Assembly: GCA_024653215.1 (NCBI GenBank)
Contig: JANLFU010000003.1
Location: 124,001 to 188,000, forward strand
Reading direction: 5' to 3'
Length of the DNA: 64,000 bases
From: Candidatus Saccharicenans sp.
Lineage (GTDB): Bacteria > Acidobacteriota > Aminicenantia > Aminicenantales > Saccharicenantaceae
Shown: positions 43,760 to 53,124 of the stretch, in pieces
Layout: each line of letters begins with the position of its first letter
How positions within the stretch are numbered: the first letter of the stretch is position 1
Made by a program: the position numbers and the translations under genes
Notes under the pieces: model-generated
Told to the model about the DNA's origin: nothing
Seen by the model: the letters and a program-made list of their open reading frames with translations, nothing else
Databases searched by the model: none

Positions 43760-44604
43760 CGACCATGGAGAAACAGCTGGTGCCGATCGTAACCGTGCCG
43801 GAGGTGGCCACCGTGGTGGACATCCGCGAGGAAATTGCTGACGTCCGGACCTTTTATTTCACCTTTGACCGGCCGGAGATTGAACGGGCCTTCAGGATCC
43901 GGTCCGGCCAGTTCATCATGTGCACCGTCTTCGGGGCCGGGGAGTTTGCCGTTTCTCTGCCGTTCAGCCCGGAGAACGACCGGAAGCATATCTCGGTCAG
44001 GAAGGTGGGCAAGGTGACCGCGGCCCTGCATGAGCTTCAACCCGGAGATAAGATCGGTATCCGGGGACCGTTTGGCAACGGCTTTCCTTTTGAAGAAATC
44101 AAGGGCAAGAATGTCATTTACGTGGCCGGGGGTATCGGCCTCATTCCGCTCCGTTCCTCCATTGTCCACGTTCTTCAGCATCGGCCTGATTTTGGCCGGA
44201 TGATCCTGGTCTACGGGGCCAGGAGCTCCAGGGACCTGATGTACAAGGATTCCATCAGGGAGTGGCAGGCCACCCGGGATTTTGAAACCTACTTCACCAT
44301 CGACCGGCCGGAACCCGGCTGGAATGGCCAGGTCGGTTTTGTCAACCAGCTGGTGGCCGGGCTCAACCTGCCGGCCGAGAACACCGTGGCCTTTGTCTGC
44401 GGCCCGCCGGTGATGTTCAACGCTGTTATCAAGGAATTGAAGCTAAAGGGAATAAAGGAGCAGGACATTTATTCCACTCTGGAAAGGCATATGAAGTGCG
44501 GCATCGGGAAATGCCAGCACTGCGCCATCGGGCGAACCCTGGTCTGCGTCGACGGCCCGGTCTATACCTACAGGCAGATTAAGACTTTGGGAGAGCAGAT
44601 TTAA
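43756..44604 (+). CDS. HydG-like FAD/NAD(P)-binding subunit with [2Fe-2S] cluster
   Basis: A 282-residue ferredoxin-NADP reductase-type protein, as in sulfhydrogenase gamma subunits and the B subunit of anaerobic sulfite reductase. It has an FAD domain (10-110), an NAD(P) domain with VAGGIGLIPLRSSI and CGPPVMFNAVI, and a C-terminal [2Fe-2S] site (Cys248, Cys253, Cys256, Cys264: CGIGKCQHCAIG and LVCVDGPV). It should exchange electrons with NADH or NADPH. The start overlaps the HydB-like gene by 4 nt (ATGA); a second in-frame ATG lies at 43765. Confidence 0.9.
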   Translation: MTTMEKQLVPIVTVPEVATVVDIREEIADVRTFYFTFDRPEIERAFRIRSGQFIMCTVFGAGEFAVSLPFSPENDRKHISVRKVGKVTAALHELQPGDKIGIRGPFGNGFPFEEIKGKNVIYVAGGIGLIPLRSSIVHVLQHRPDFGRMILVYGARSSRDLMYKDSIREWQATRDFETYFTIDRPEPGWNGQVGFVNQLVAGLNLPAENTVAFVCGPPVMFNAVIKELKLKGIKEQDIYSTLERHMKCGIGKCQHCAIGRTLVCVDGPVYTYRQIKTLGEQI

Positions 44605-44605
44605 G

Positions 44606-45154
44606 ATGGAATCGCTGGAGCTGCTGCGGGAAATTCTGACCGGGAAGACCTGCCTGGTCGGCATCGGCAATAGTCTGCGCGGCGACGACGGCTTCGGTCC
44701 TTATTTCATAGAAAAGCTCAGGGAGAAGGCACTCCTACCGGAGGCCAACCTGATGACGGTTGAGGATGTGCCGGAGAACTATGCTTTTCCCATCTCCAGG
44801 ATGGAGGTGACCACGGTGGTCTTTGTGGATGCCGTCATCCTTGATGCTCCGCCGGGCACCGTCGTTCTGGGGCCACTGGAAGAGCTGGAGGAAATTGGCC
44901 AGATAGCTTCCACCCACAAGCTGTCGTTGCGGCTGACGGCCAGGGTCATCGAGGAGACCGGAAAAAAGGTCTACCTGCTGGGGGTGGTCCCGGAGTCCAC
45001 CGAGTTCGGCCGGGAGCTGTCGCCGGCGGTCAGGGAAGCGGCGGTCGAACTGGTTTCTCTGGCAGAAAAACTTATCCGGGAAAATGAGGACCGGCTAACG
45101 GAATCAGGAAAAAATAGGAAGAAAACAGGGAGAAAAGCTAATGACCGGAACTGA
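44606..45154 (+). CDS. Hydrogenase maturation protease (HycI-like)
   Basis: This endopeptidase removes the C-terminal tail of a [NiFe] hydrogenase large subunit. The 182-residue protein starts with LVGIGNSLRGDDGFGPYF, the family signature with a nickel-binding Asp, and has VDAVILDAPPG and STHKLSLRLTARVI in later family positions. It lies one nucleotide after the HydG-like gene and overlaps the membrane subunit by 14 nt. The large subunit three genes downstream has the matching C-terminal tail. It is distinct from the hox protease at the left end. Confidence 0.92.
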   Translation: MESLELLREILTGKTCLVGIGNSLRGDDGFGPYFIEKLREKALLPEANLMTVEDVPENYAFPISRMEVTTVVFVDAVILDAPPGTVVLGPLEELEEIGQIASTHKLSLRLTARVIEETGKKVYLLGVVPESTEFGRELSPAVREAAVELVSLAEKLIRENEDRLTESGKNRKKTGRKANDRN

Positions 45155-47024
45155 GGCTCTCTGGCTCAGTCTATCCAGCCTGCTGCTGTCTTTTCTGGTG
45201 ACCATAGTCCTGGGCAAAAAGGTTCGTCTGGTCCGACTGACCGGAACCATCCTGATCTCCCTGGGTTGCTTTTTCCTGGCCTGGCAGGGAGTGATGATTC
45301 TGGGCACGGGGCAGCCGGTCGAACTGGAGTTAAAGCTGGCCGGGATACATATTCCGGTCTTGATCGACGGCCTCTCGGCCCTGTTTCTGCTTCTTCTTTC
45401 CGTCCTGGCCCTTGGCTCCACCCTTTTTGCTTACGGTTATTATGAAACTACCGAAACGAAAATCGTTCAGAAAGTTTACTTAGCCCTGCCCGTTTTTATT
45501 GCCGGCCTGGTTGGCCTGCTGACCGTGGATGACCTCGGTCCCGGTTTTACCCTGGCCTGGCAGTTGATGGCCATTTCCTCATACCTTCTGGTCAGGTGGG
45601 GCAGGCCGATAAAGTTTTCAAGAAGGCCGGCCCTGGTCTACCTGGCTTTCATGGAAATGGCCTGGGTGCTGATAACCGGCTCAGCTTTCCTGGCTAAAGG
45701 TTATCATTTCGGGGATTCACTCGCGGCTATCGGGCAAAAATTGTCTGGCTCGGGGCCGGTGGCCACGGCCATTTTCCTGGCCATGCTACTTTTAGGCTTC
45801 GGACTCAAGACCGGGATTTTCCCGCTCGGACAGCTCTGGATACCCGGGGCTTACTCTACGGCCTCTCCACCGGTTTCAGCCCTGCTGGCCGGCATCCTGG
45901 AAAAAACCGGGGTATTCGGGCTGATCAGGATCTTCTTTTTCGTGGCCCGTGGAGCCGGGGCCGGCTTTAATCCGGACCTGTGGGGACAGGTGCTGGTGGT
46001 GGTCGGAACCCTGACTCTATTTATCGGAACGGTCCAGGCCATCAAGCAGAGCGATTATCTCCGGCTCCTGGCTTATAGCTCTATCGGCCAGGTGGGCTAC
46101 ATCGTCCTGGCCCTGGGCAGCAGCCTGCTCGCCTGGCATTCTGGTTCGCCCCTGGCCGGGATTATCTTTGCCGGTGCTGTTTACCACAGCCTTAACCACG
46201 GAATCTTCAAGAGCCTTCTCTTCCTGACCGGGGGCAGCCTGCTCCACGCCACGGGGACCCGGGACCTGAACCGCCTGGGCGGGCTCCTGGCCGTTATGCC
46301 CGTAACCGGTGTTCTGGCTGCCCTGGCTTCCTATTCCATCTCCGGCATGCCGGCCTCCAGCGGGTTTGTCAGCAAGTGGTTGATGATTGCCGGGAATTTC
46401 CTGGCCGGGAAAGACAGCCTGCTTTTAACCATGGCCGGAATAGTGGCCCTGTTCACGGCGGCCTTTACCCTGGCCTGCTACGTGAAGTTTTTCGGCCTGG
46501 CTTTCACCTCGGCCGGGGCCAGCTGGAAATTGAAAAGGGAAATCAGGGAAGTGCCGGGCTCACTGCTGGTGCCAAAAATTTTCCTGGCGGTTATCTGCCT
46601 GAGCCAGGCTTTCCTGCCGGCGGTTTATATCCGGGTCATCGGACGCAGCCTGGCGGCAACCGAGGGGTTTCTTCTGACCGGGGTGGGGCCCGAGAGTCTT
46701 AAGACAAACCCAATCGGCCTCCGGATTTTTGAGGGTCCGGCTTTGCTGGCCGCAGTTGCCCCGCTGGCCATGCTGGTCCTGCTCCTGGTTCTAACTTTCC
46801 TGGCCCGCTGGTTAAGGCAGTCGGCCGGAGCTAAAGAAGTCAGGGTTCCGGCCTGGCTGTGCGGTTACCAGGACCTTAATAAGAATAATGTCTATGCCGA
46901 CCGTAACATGTTTTCCGACCTGAAAAAGTTTTTCCGATGGACCGGGGCCAATAAAAACCTGGTAATTGATGATGATGAGTTGCCCGGATCTGTGAGCCGG
47001 GAAGAAAAAGGGGTAATTTCATGA
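45141..47024 (+). CDS. NuoL/HyfB/MrpD-like proton-translocating membrane subunit
   Basis: A 627-residue protein with about 15 hydrophobic helices and the proton-antiporter family core: FGLKTGIFPLGQLWIPGAYS, then SSIGQVGYIVLALG and YHSLNHGIFKSLLFLTGG. The Lys and His residues in these helices are the usual proton path. It corresponds to HycC/HyfB or NuoL of complex I and should couple electron transfer to ion pumping. The C-terminus is a polar tail (DRNMFSDLKKFFRW) facing the cytoplasm. AGGGAG precedes the ATG. Only one such antiporter subunit is present. Confidence 0.9.
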   Translation: MTGTEALWLSLSSLLLSFLVTIVLGKKVRLVRLTGTILISLGCFFLAWQGVMILGTGQPVELELKLAGIHIPVLIDGLSALFLLLLSVLALGSTLFAYGYYETTETKIVQKVYLALPVFIAGLVGLLTVDDLGPGFTLAWQLMAISSYLLVRWGRPIKFSRRPALVYLAFMEMAWVLITGSAFLAKGYHFGDSLAAIGQKLSGSGPVATAIFLAMLLLGFGLKTGIFPLGQLWIPGAYSTASPPVSALLAGILEKTGVFGLIRIFFFVARGAGAGFNPDLWGQVLVVVGTLTLFIGTVQAIKQSDYLRLLAYSSIGQVGYIVLALGSSLLAWHSGSPLAGIIFAGAVYHSLNHGIFKSLLFLTGGSLLHATGTRDLNRLGGLLAVMPVTGVLAALASYSISGMPASSGFVSKWLMIAGNFLAGKDSLLLTMAGIVALFTAAFTLACYVKFFGLAFTSAGASWKLKREIREVPGSLLVPKIFLAVICLSQAFLPAVYIRVIGRSLAATEGFLLTGVGPESLKTNPIGLRIFEGPALLAAVAPLAMLVLLLVLTFLARWLRQSAGAKEVRVPAWLCGYQDLNKNNVYADRNMFSDLKKFFRWTGANKNLVIDDDELPGSVSREEKGVIS

Positions 47025-48712
47025 GCCGGGGAGAAGAACTCGTTCGCTGGCTGGAAAAAGAGCTGGGCGGAAATTTTATTTCCGCGGAAGCGACTATCCC
47101 GGGCCGCCTCTTCATCGACCTGAAAAGGGAAGCGCTGTCCGCAGCCGCGGCTGGTTTGATGAACCGCGGCGCCCGCTACCAGGTGGGTGTTGGCTATGAC
47201 GCCAGAAAGAGCGGCCAGGGATTTGGCCTGGTACACACCTTTGCCTTTGATAAAGATTCCTTGCTGGTGGCCCTGAGAACTTTTGCTCCCGGGGATGACC
47301 CGGAATTCGATTCCTTGACCCCGCTTATACCCGGGGCCGGCTGGTCGGAGAGGGAATACCAGGACCTGCTGGGCCTGAAATTCAGAGATCATCCGAACCC
47401 CAGGCGCCTGGTGCTGTCCGACGACTGGCCCGAGGGAATATATCCCCTGCGCCGGGAAGTACCCCACGACCTGATGCCACCGGCGGCAGAGGAAGTTGCT
47501 TTCCGACTGGATGAAGCCCCGCCGGGCACTTCCATCGTCCCCTTCGGACCCTTCCACGCCAGCCTGCATGAGCCGGCCCATTTTTCGGTTTACGTGGACG
47601 GGGAGGATATAAAAGGTTGCGAGTACCGCGGTTTTATGACCCACCGGGGAATAGAGAAGCTGGCCCAGACCGAGCTGACCTATAACGATGTGCCCTTTGT
47701 GGCCGAGAGAATCTGCGGCATCTGCGGTTCGGTGCATTCGGTCAACTACGCCCAGGCGGTGGAAGCGGCTGCCGGTTTGAGGATTCCCAGGCGGGCCGAG
47801 TTCATCCGGATGGTGGCCCTGGAGCTGGAAAGGCTTCACTCTCACCTTCTTTGGCTGGGGGTGGCCGGGCATTTGATTGGCTTCGACACGGTCTTCATGC
47901 AGGCCTGGAGAATCAGGGAAAAAATAATGTGGCTGGCCGAGAGGCTGACCGGGAACCGCAAGACCTATGGAATGGTGATCATCGGCGGGGTCCGCCGGGA
48001 TATCAACCAGGACAGGTCGGAGGACATCAGGGCCGTTCTGAAGGAAGTTGAAAGAGAAATGCTGGCCCTGGAAAAAGCCATTCTAAAAGACCGGACCATT
48101 CATAGAAGGACCAGGGGAGTTGGCTATCTTTCCCGGGAAGAAGCTGTTAAGTGGAACCTGATAGGGCCGGTGGCCCGGGCCCGGGGAGTGGACATTGATG
48201 CCCGCCGGGACCATCCCTACGCGGCCTACGATGAAGTGCAGTTTGAAGTTCCGCTGGCTGACTCCGGCGATGTCTGGGGAACGCTGGTGGTCAGGGTGAA
48301 AGAAGTCTACGAGGCCATAAAAATTATCAACCAGTGCCTGGATAAACTGGAAAAGCTTCCGAAAAACCAACCGCTGGCGGTTGACCTGGAAGGGCCCATC
48401 CCGTCCGGCCGGCAGGGGCTGTCGCTGGTCGAAGCCCCGCGGGGCGAGGCCGTGCATTACGTTCTCACCGGCGAGGATAACCGGCCAGAACGCTGGCGGG
48501 TCAGGGCCCCAACTTATCCCAACCTGCAGGCGGTTCCCTCCATGCTTTTGAACAACAAGCTGGCCGATTTTCCGATTATCGTCGGCTCCATTGACCCCTG
48601 CATTTCCTGCACCGACCGGGTGCTGGTGGTGGAGAGAAGTTCGGGAAAGGCCAAACTGCTGTCCAGGCAGGAACTGGAAAACCTTTCCCGGGGGAAGAGG
48701 TCTAAGAAATGA
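47021..48712 (+). CDS. Group 4 [NiFe] hydrogenase large subunit (HycE/HyfG-like, NuoC+NuoD fusion)
   Basis: This is the catalytic subunit of an energy-converting membrane hydrogenase. Residues 1-150 are NuoC-like (EREYQDLLGLKFRDHPNPRRL) and the rest NuoD/large-subunit-like. Both nickel sites are intact: ERICGICGSVHS (Cys232, Cys235) and DPCISCTDR (Cys527, Cys530). This distinguishes it from true complex I NuoD, where they are lost. About 30 residues follow Arg533 and would be cleaved by the HycI-like protease. The gene overlaps both neighbours by 4 nt. Confidence 0.93.
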   Translation: MSRGEELVRWLEKELGGNFISAEATIPGRLFIDLKREALSAAAAGLMNRGARYQVGVGYDARKSGQGFGLVHTFAFDKDSLLVALRTFAPGDDPEFDSLTPLIPGAGWSEREYQDLLGLKFRDHPNPRRLVLSDDWPEGIYPLRREVPHDLMPPAAEEVAFRLDEAPPGTSIVPFGPFHASLHEPAHFSVYVDGEDIKGCEYRGFMTHRGIEKLAQTELTYNDVPFVAERICGICGSVHSVNYAQAVEAAAGLRIPRRAEFIRMVALELERLHSHLLWLGVAGHLIGFDTVFMQAWRIREKIMWLAERLTGNRKTYGMVIIGGVRRDINQDRSEDIRAVLKEVEREMLALEKAILKDRTIHRRTRGVGYLSREEAVKWNLIGPVARARGVDIDARRDHPYAAYDEVQFEVPLADSGDVWGTLVVRVKEVYEAIKIINQCLDKLEKLPKNQPLAVDLEGPIPSGRQGLSLVEAPRGEAVHYVLTGEDNRPERWRVRAPTYPNLQAVPSMLLNNKLADFPIIVGSIDPCISCTDRVLVVERSSGKAKLLSRQELENLSRGKRSKK

Positions 48713-49608
48713 AAGTGACGGCCGTAATTATCAACCTGCTTTACTTCCTGGCCCTGGCTCCCTTTCTGGAAGGGGTGATGAGAAAGCTAACGGCCAGAAT
48801 TCAATCGAGACAGGGGCCGCCTCTCTACCAGCCCTACCTTGACCTCTTAAAGCTCCTGGGAAAAGAGAACCTGAACGCGGCCGGGCACCCGGTTTTCAGG
48901 CTGGCCCCGCTGCTGGCCTTTGCTTCCATTTTGTCGGCCATCGCCCTGCTGCCCCTGGCCGGGCAGAGCAGTTTCCTGGCCCATTCCTCGGACCTGATGA
49001 CCCTGATTTATTTCCTCACCCTGAGCGGTTTTTCCATTCTGATCGGAGCCCTGGCCAGCGGCAATCCTTTTGCCGGGGTGGGTGCCAGCCGCGAAATGAT
49101 GACCATCATCATGCTGGAACCGGTGCTGGCCATGACCCTGATCCTGGGTGTTGTCCGGGCTGGAAGCCTGAATCTGTTAACGGCCACAGCCGGGGTCTCC
49201 TCGGCCAGGGGACTTTCTTATTTCCTGATGATGGCGGTTTACCTGGTGGCCCTGCAGGCTTTTGTTTCCAGGCAACCTTTTGATATTCCGGAAGCCGAGG
49301 TGGAAATCCTGGAGGGGCCTTACATTGAATACAGCGGGCCGAATTATGCCCTTTTCCGGTATACCCTTAACCTGAAAAGAATGTTTTATAGCTGGCTGTT
49401 CGTGGTCGGTTTCCTTGGCTTCTGGCTGCCGGGAAGCCCGGTCCTCAACCTGGTCGTTCAGACTGTTCTAATCCTGGTTTTATTCGTTTTGATTTCAGTG
49501 GTCGGGGCCACCCATCCCCGCTTCCGCATGGACCAGGCCCTTAGGTTTTATGCAGCGCTGGTATTGCTTTCACTGGTGGCCGTTGGCCTGGGGGTTCGTG
49601 GATGGTAA
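48709..49608 (+). CDS. NuoH/HycD/HyfC-like membrane subunit
   Basis: A 299-residue membrane protein with about eight helices, the anchor of the hydrogenase module. The conserved loop LTARIQSRQGPPLYQPYLDL near the start and the charged segment QPFDIPEAEVEILEGPYIEY match NuoH/HycD. In complex I this region lines the path from the electron-transfer arm to the proton pumps. It overlaps the large-subunit gene by 4 nt. Confidence 0.93.
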   Translation: MKVTAVIINLLYFLALAPFLEGVMRKLTARIQSRQGPPLYQPYLDLLKLLGKENLNAAGHPVFRLAPLLAFASILSAIALLPLAGQSSFLAHSSDLMTLIYFLTLSGFSILIGALASGNPFAGVGASREMMTIIMLEPVLAMTLILGVVRAGSLNLLTATAGVSSARGLSYFLMMAVYLVALQAFVSRQPFDIPEAEVEILEGPYIEYSGPNYALFRYTLNLKRMFYSWLFVVGFLGFWLPGSPVLNLVVQTVLILVLFVLISVVGATHPRFRMDQALRFYAALVLLSLVAVGLGVRGW

Positions 49609-49641
49609 GGCGAAGAGAACCAATGAAAGGTGAAGCCTGAG

Positions 49642-50187
49642 ATGTGGCTGTGGAATAAAATCAAGCAACTGGCGATTTCCTTCAGGGCCGGGGTGGTTAC
49701 CCTGCGTTATCCATTTGAGCCGCGGCCCGCACCCGAGGGCTTTCGGGGTCAGCCGGTCTGGGACCATACCAAGTGCATTGGCTGTGCCGGCTGTGCCAGC
49801 CACTGCCCGGCCCGGACCATCTTTCTGCGGGATATCTGCCAGGAGGTGCGGATCCTGCTTTACGATTCTTCCCGCTGCACCTACTGCGGGCGCTGTGCCG
49901 ACCTCTGCCCGGAAAAGGCCATCACCATGAGCGACAAATTTGAGCTGGCCACCGATAACCGCCAGGACATCACCCAGAGCCTGGAGCTGTTCATGATGAC
50001 CTGCCAGCGCTGCGGCCGCTGCTATGACCTGGAGATAAAGAACTACATTGACCGGCTGAGTTCTCTCGGTTACCGGTATGACTCCCTGGAAGCCCGCAAG
50101 GTAATCCGCCGGAGCACGGCCGATTTCTCTCCAGAAGAACTGGAAAAGACCGTTACCTACGAAAGGCCCGGGAGGTTGGAGAAATGA
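49642..50187 (+). CDS. NuoI/HycF-like two-[4Fe-4S] ferredoxin subunit
   Basis: A 181-residue polyferredoxin that carries electrons to the small subunit. Cluster 1 uses Cys45, 48, 51 and 55 (CIGCAGCASHCPA), cluster 2 Cys79, 82, 85 and 89 (CTYCGRCADLCPE). A further CQRCGRC motif (Cys121, 124, 127) near the C-terminus could bind a metal. The start is uncertain: the ATG at 49642 has AAAGGTG 9 nt upstream, and a GTG at 49630 is in frame. Its 3' end overlaps the small-subunit gene (ATGA). Confidence 0.88.
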   Translation: MWLWNKIKQLAISFRAGVVTLRYPFEPRPAPEGFRGQPVWDHTKCIGCAGCASHCPARTIFLRDICQEVRILLYDSSRCTYCGRCADLCPEKAITMSDKFELATDNRQDITQSLELFMMTCQRCGRCYDLEIKNYIDRLSSLGYRYDSLEARKVIRRSTADFSPEELEKTVTYERPGRLEK

Positions 50188-50750
50188 CCATATTTAAGAA
50201 GCTGGCCGGCAGAGCCTTCCGCCGCTCGGTCTGGGTCTATCACTGCAACAGCGGGGCCTGCAACGGCTGCGACATTGAAATTCTCAACATCCTCACCCCT
50301 TACTACGACGTGGAGCGGTTTGGAATCAGACTGGTGGGCTCGCCCCGCCAGGCCGACGCCATACTGCTGTCGGGAGCGGTGACCCGCCCCACCCTGCCCC
50401 TGGTTAAAAAGGCCTACCAGGCAGTGCCGGCTCCCAAGCTGGTTTTTGCCATAGGGTCCTGTGCCATCGGTGGCGGCTGCTGGTATGATACTTATAATGT
50501 GACAGGCGGCGGGGAGAAAGCCATCCCGGTTCATTATTTTATACCGGGTTGTCCACCCCGGCCGGAGGCCATCATCTACGGGGTGGCCCTGGCCCTGGGT
50601 CTGGTTGATAAGAAGGTGGCCCCGGTGGAGCTCAAGCAGATGGAATTCCCGGTGGACATGTACCGTCGGGCCAAGCTTTTTGAAGTGAATAATGTCATCT
50701 ATAAGTTACTGGGCGAAGAGGAAGACCGCCTGGAATTCGGGAGGAAATGA
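50184..50750 (+). CDS. Group 4 [NiFe] hydrogenase small subunit (HycG/NuoB-like)
   Basis: A 188-residue NuoB-like protein holding the proximal [4Fe-4S] cluster next to the nickel site. The ligands are in SGACNGCDIEI (Cys26, Cys29), AIGSCAIGGG and PGCPPRPEA. It is short, with no signal peptide, as in all group 4 enzymes. It is the last structural gene of the complex; a response regulator gene follows after 1 nt. Confidence 0.93.
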   Translation: MTIFKKLAGRAFRRSVWVYHCNSGACNGCDIEILNILTPYYDVERFGIRLVGSPRQADAILLSGAVTRPTLPLVKKAYQAVPAPKLVFAIGSCAIGGGCWYDTYNVTGGGEKAIPVHYFIPGCPPRPEAIIYGVALALGLVDKKVAPVELKQMEFPVDMYRRAKLFEVNNVIYKLLGEEEDRLEFGRK

Positions 50751-50751
50751 C

Positions 50752-51162
50752 ATGGCCAGGATTCTTCTGGTGGACGACGACCGCGACCTGACCGACAGCC
50801 TGGGCCAGGTCCTCCGCTTCAAGGGTTATGAAGTGGAAGTGGCCCACAGCGGCAATGAAGGCTTGAAAAAGATGCTGGAATTCAAGCCCGACCTGGTCAT
50901 CCTGGATGTCATGATGGAGACCGATACCGCCGGTTTCGAAGCCGTTTATAAGATCAGGAGCGACCGGCCGGATTCAAAGTACCGGGATTTCAGGGATGTC
51001 CCCATCATCATCCTGACCGCCATCAACCAGGTCACCAATTCCCGGTTTTCTCTCGACCAGGAGGAGAGCTTTCTTCCCGGTCGCAATGAATTCTTGACCA
51101 AGCCGGTGGAAGTGGAAGAACTCCTGGAAAAAATCTCCAGGAACCTGGAAGGGAAAAGATGA
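50752..51162 (+). CDS. Single-domain response regulator
   Basis: A 136-residue receiver with acidic pocket DDD (8-10), phospho-acceptor Asp52 (LVILDVMME), a Thr in ILTAINQ and Lys in FLTKPVEVEELL. The alpha4 region is longer than usual (NSRFSLDQEESFLPGRN), a form seen in receivers partnered with membrane kinases. The ATG at 50752 lies 7 nt after GAGGA and 1 nt after the hydrogenase small-subunit gene. It overlaps the next kinase by 4 nt, so signalling and hydrogenase genes share a transcript. Confidence 0.9.
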   Translation: MARILLVDDDRDLTDSLGQVLRFKGYEVEVAHSGNEGLKKMLEFKPDLVILDVMMETDTAGFEAVYKIRSDRPDSKYRDFRDVPIIILTAINQVTNSRFSLDQEESFLPGRNEFLTKPVEVEELLEKISRNLEGKR

Positions 51163-53102
51163 ATCTGGAAGAGCTCGCCCGGAAGCTTGATGTGCTGAGG
51201 TCCAGCCTCCGCTTCAAGCTGATTTTCGGCCTGCTGACCATTGTCTTCCTGATGGGAGCTCTGTCCATTTATCTTGGCGTTAATTCCATCAACCGCAACG
51301 TTATCCGGGAAGCCTATGACAACGTCAGGAACAGCCTGAAAGCCATCAGCGACCTCTACCAGGAAGAAATCCGGAACCGGGCTGGAATAGTTGAGTACCT
51401 GGCCCGGACCTCCGAAATCGTCAGTGCCACGGCCTCGGGAAACAGGGAGTATCTGTTTGACAAGCTGGTCCAGATCAAGCAGGAGTTTGGCTTCGATATC
51501 GTTAACGTGGTCCGGCCGGACGGGACCATCCTGGTCCGGGCCAATAACTTTGAGGCCTACGGCGACAGCGTAAGCCATTACAAGTACATTCAATGGGTCC
51601 TGGCCAACAGGAAACCGGCTGCCGGAACCGGCATCCTCGGTTACGAAAATATCAAGAATGAAGGCCCGGACCTGGCGGCCAGAACCCTGATCAGTGTTGT
51701 TCCCACGCCCAGGGCCAGGGCCCAGAAACGGGAGATGGAAGAAAGGGCCCTGGTCCTGAAAACGGTTTCGCCCATATTTCAGGGTTCCCGGCTGGTGGGA
51801 GTGCTCTATGCGGCCGTCCTGCTAAATAACAACGACCGCTTTGTCGACCGGTTCAAGAACCTGATTTTCAAGGAAGAAAAGATAAAGGGCAAGGATGTCG
51901 GCACCATCACCATTTTCGTCGACGACGTCCGGGTGGCCACCAATGTCGTTGACCGCAACGGCCGGCGGGCGGTGGGCACCCTGGTCTCGGAAGAAGTCTT
52001 CCGCCAGGTTTACGAACAGGGCCGGGACTGGCTGGGCCGGGCCTTCGTGGTCAATGACTATTACCTTTCCGGTTATACCCGGCTGACCGATATCGAAAAC
52101 AAGCCGGTGGGCATGCTCTACGTGGGTATCCTGGAGAGCAAGTTTTCCGGCATCCTGCGGCGGACGACCATCCTTTATTTTCTTTTGATTTTTCTGATGA
52201 CCGGGATTGCCATTTACATGTCGACCTACCTGGTCAACCTCTATACCCGGCCCATCAACCGGATGATCGAGGCCACGGCCGAGATCGCCCGCGGGAATTA
52301 CCATCTGCTGGAGATCCCTCCGGACGAGAGTGCCGAAATCCGGGAAGTGGAAGAACATTTCAATGAAATGGTCCGGGCCATCGAGGACCGGGACCGCCGG
52401 CTGAAAGAACTGGCCGAAAAGACCATTCTCCGCTCGGAAAAGCTGGCCTCGGTCGGTCGCCTGGCCTCGGGCATTGCCCATGAGATTAACAACCCGCTAA
52501 CCGGTATCCTGACCTACAGCAGCCTGCTGCTGGAAGAGCTGAAGGGTACCCCTTACGAAGAAGATTTAAGGACCATCAAGGAAGAAACGCTGCGCTGCCG
52601 CAAGATTGTCCGCGGCCTGCTGGATTTCGCCCGGGACTACAAGCCCGAGAGAATGGAGGCCGACCTGAATGACCTGATCGGGGAAGTTCTGGGCCTGCTG
52701 GAAAAACATGTCAACTTTCAGAATGTGAAAATAATAAAGAACCTGGACCCGAACCTGCCGGCGGTCAAAGTGGATGCCGACGAGTTCCGCTCGGTGATCA
52801 ACAACCTGGCGGTTAACGCCGCCGACGCCATGCCCGAGGGCGGGCAGCTGACCATATCGACCTCTTATGACCGGGAAAACAACCAGGTGATAATCCGGGT
52901 GGCCGATACCGGAGTTGGCATAAGCGAGGAGAACCTGAAGAGAATTTTTGAACCCTTCTTCACCACCAAGGAAAAGGGCAAGGGAACCGGCCTGGGACTG
53001 GCCATGGCCTACGGGGTGATTAAAAGGCACAATGGAACTATCGAGGTCAGCAGCCGGGTGGGTGAGGGGACAGAATTCACCATAAAGCTGCCGGTGGAAT
53101 GA
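51159..53102 (+). CDS. Membrane-bound sensor histidine kinase (Cache-like sensor, HAMP, HisKA)
   Basis: A 647-residue kinase with a transmembrane helix at about 22-45, an extracytoplasmic sensor of about 285 residues (two PAS-like halves of Cache type), a second helix at about 330-352, HAMP (to about 405), HisKA and ATPase domains. The phospho-acceptor is His441 in [14 protein letters not shown]-box [16 protein letters not shown]1 DTGVGI and F-box [18 protein letters not shown] are intact. The sensor probably sees a small ligand in the periplasm. It overlaps the receiver gene by 4 nt and should phosphorylate it. Confidence 0.9.
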   Translation: MNLEELARKLDVLRSSLRFKLIFGLLTIVFLMGALSIYLGVNSINRNVIREAYDNVRNSLKAISDLYQEEIRNRAGIVEYLARTSEIVSATASGNREYLFDKLVQIKQEFGFDIVNVVRPDGTILVRANNFEAYGDSVSHYKYIQWVLANRKPAAGTGILGYENIKNEGPDLAARTLISVVPTPRARAQKREMEERALVLKTVSPIFQGSRLVGVLYAAVLLNNNDRFVDRFKNLIFKEEKIKGKDVGTITIFVDDVRVATNVVDRNGRRAVGTLVSEEVFRQVYEQGRDWLGRAFVVNDYYLSGYTRLTDIENKPVGMLYVGILESKFSGILRRTTILYFLLIFLMTGIAIYMSTYLVNLYTRPINRMIEATAEIARGNYHLLEIPPDESAEIREVEEHFNEMVRAIEDRDRRLKELAEKTILRSEKLASVGRLASGIAHEINNPLTGILTYSSLLLEELKGTPYEEDLRTIKEETLRCRKIVRGLLDFARDYKPERMEADLNDLIGEVLGLLEKHVNFQNVKIIKNLDPNLPAVKVDADEFRSVINNLAVNAADAMPEGGQLTISTSYDRENNQVIIRVADTGVGISEENLKRIFEPFFTTKEKGKGTGLGLAMAYGVIKRHNGTIEVSSRVGEGTEFTIKLPVE

Positions 53103-53124
53103 CGACCGGCTGGAGGAAAAGAAA

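Noticed and set aside
46892-47872. Minus-strand frame of 326 codons inside the group 4 hydrogenase genes
   Set aside because: Antisense to two well-supported overlapping genes; no start signal.
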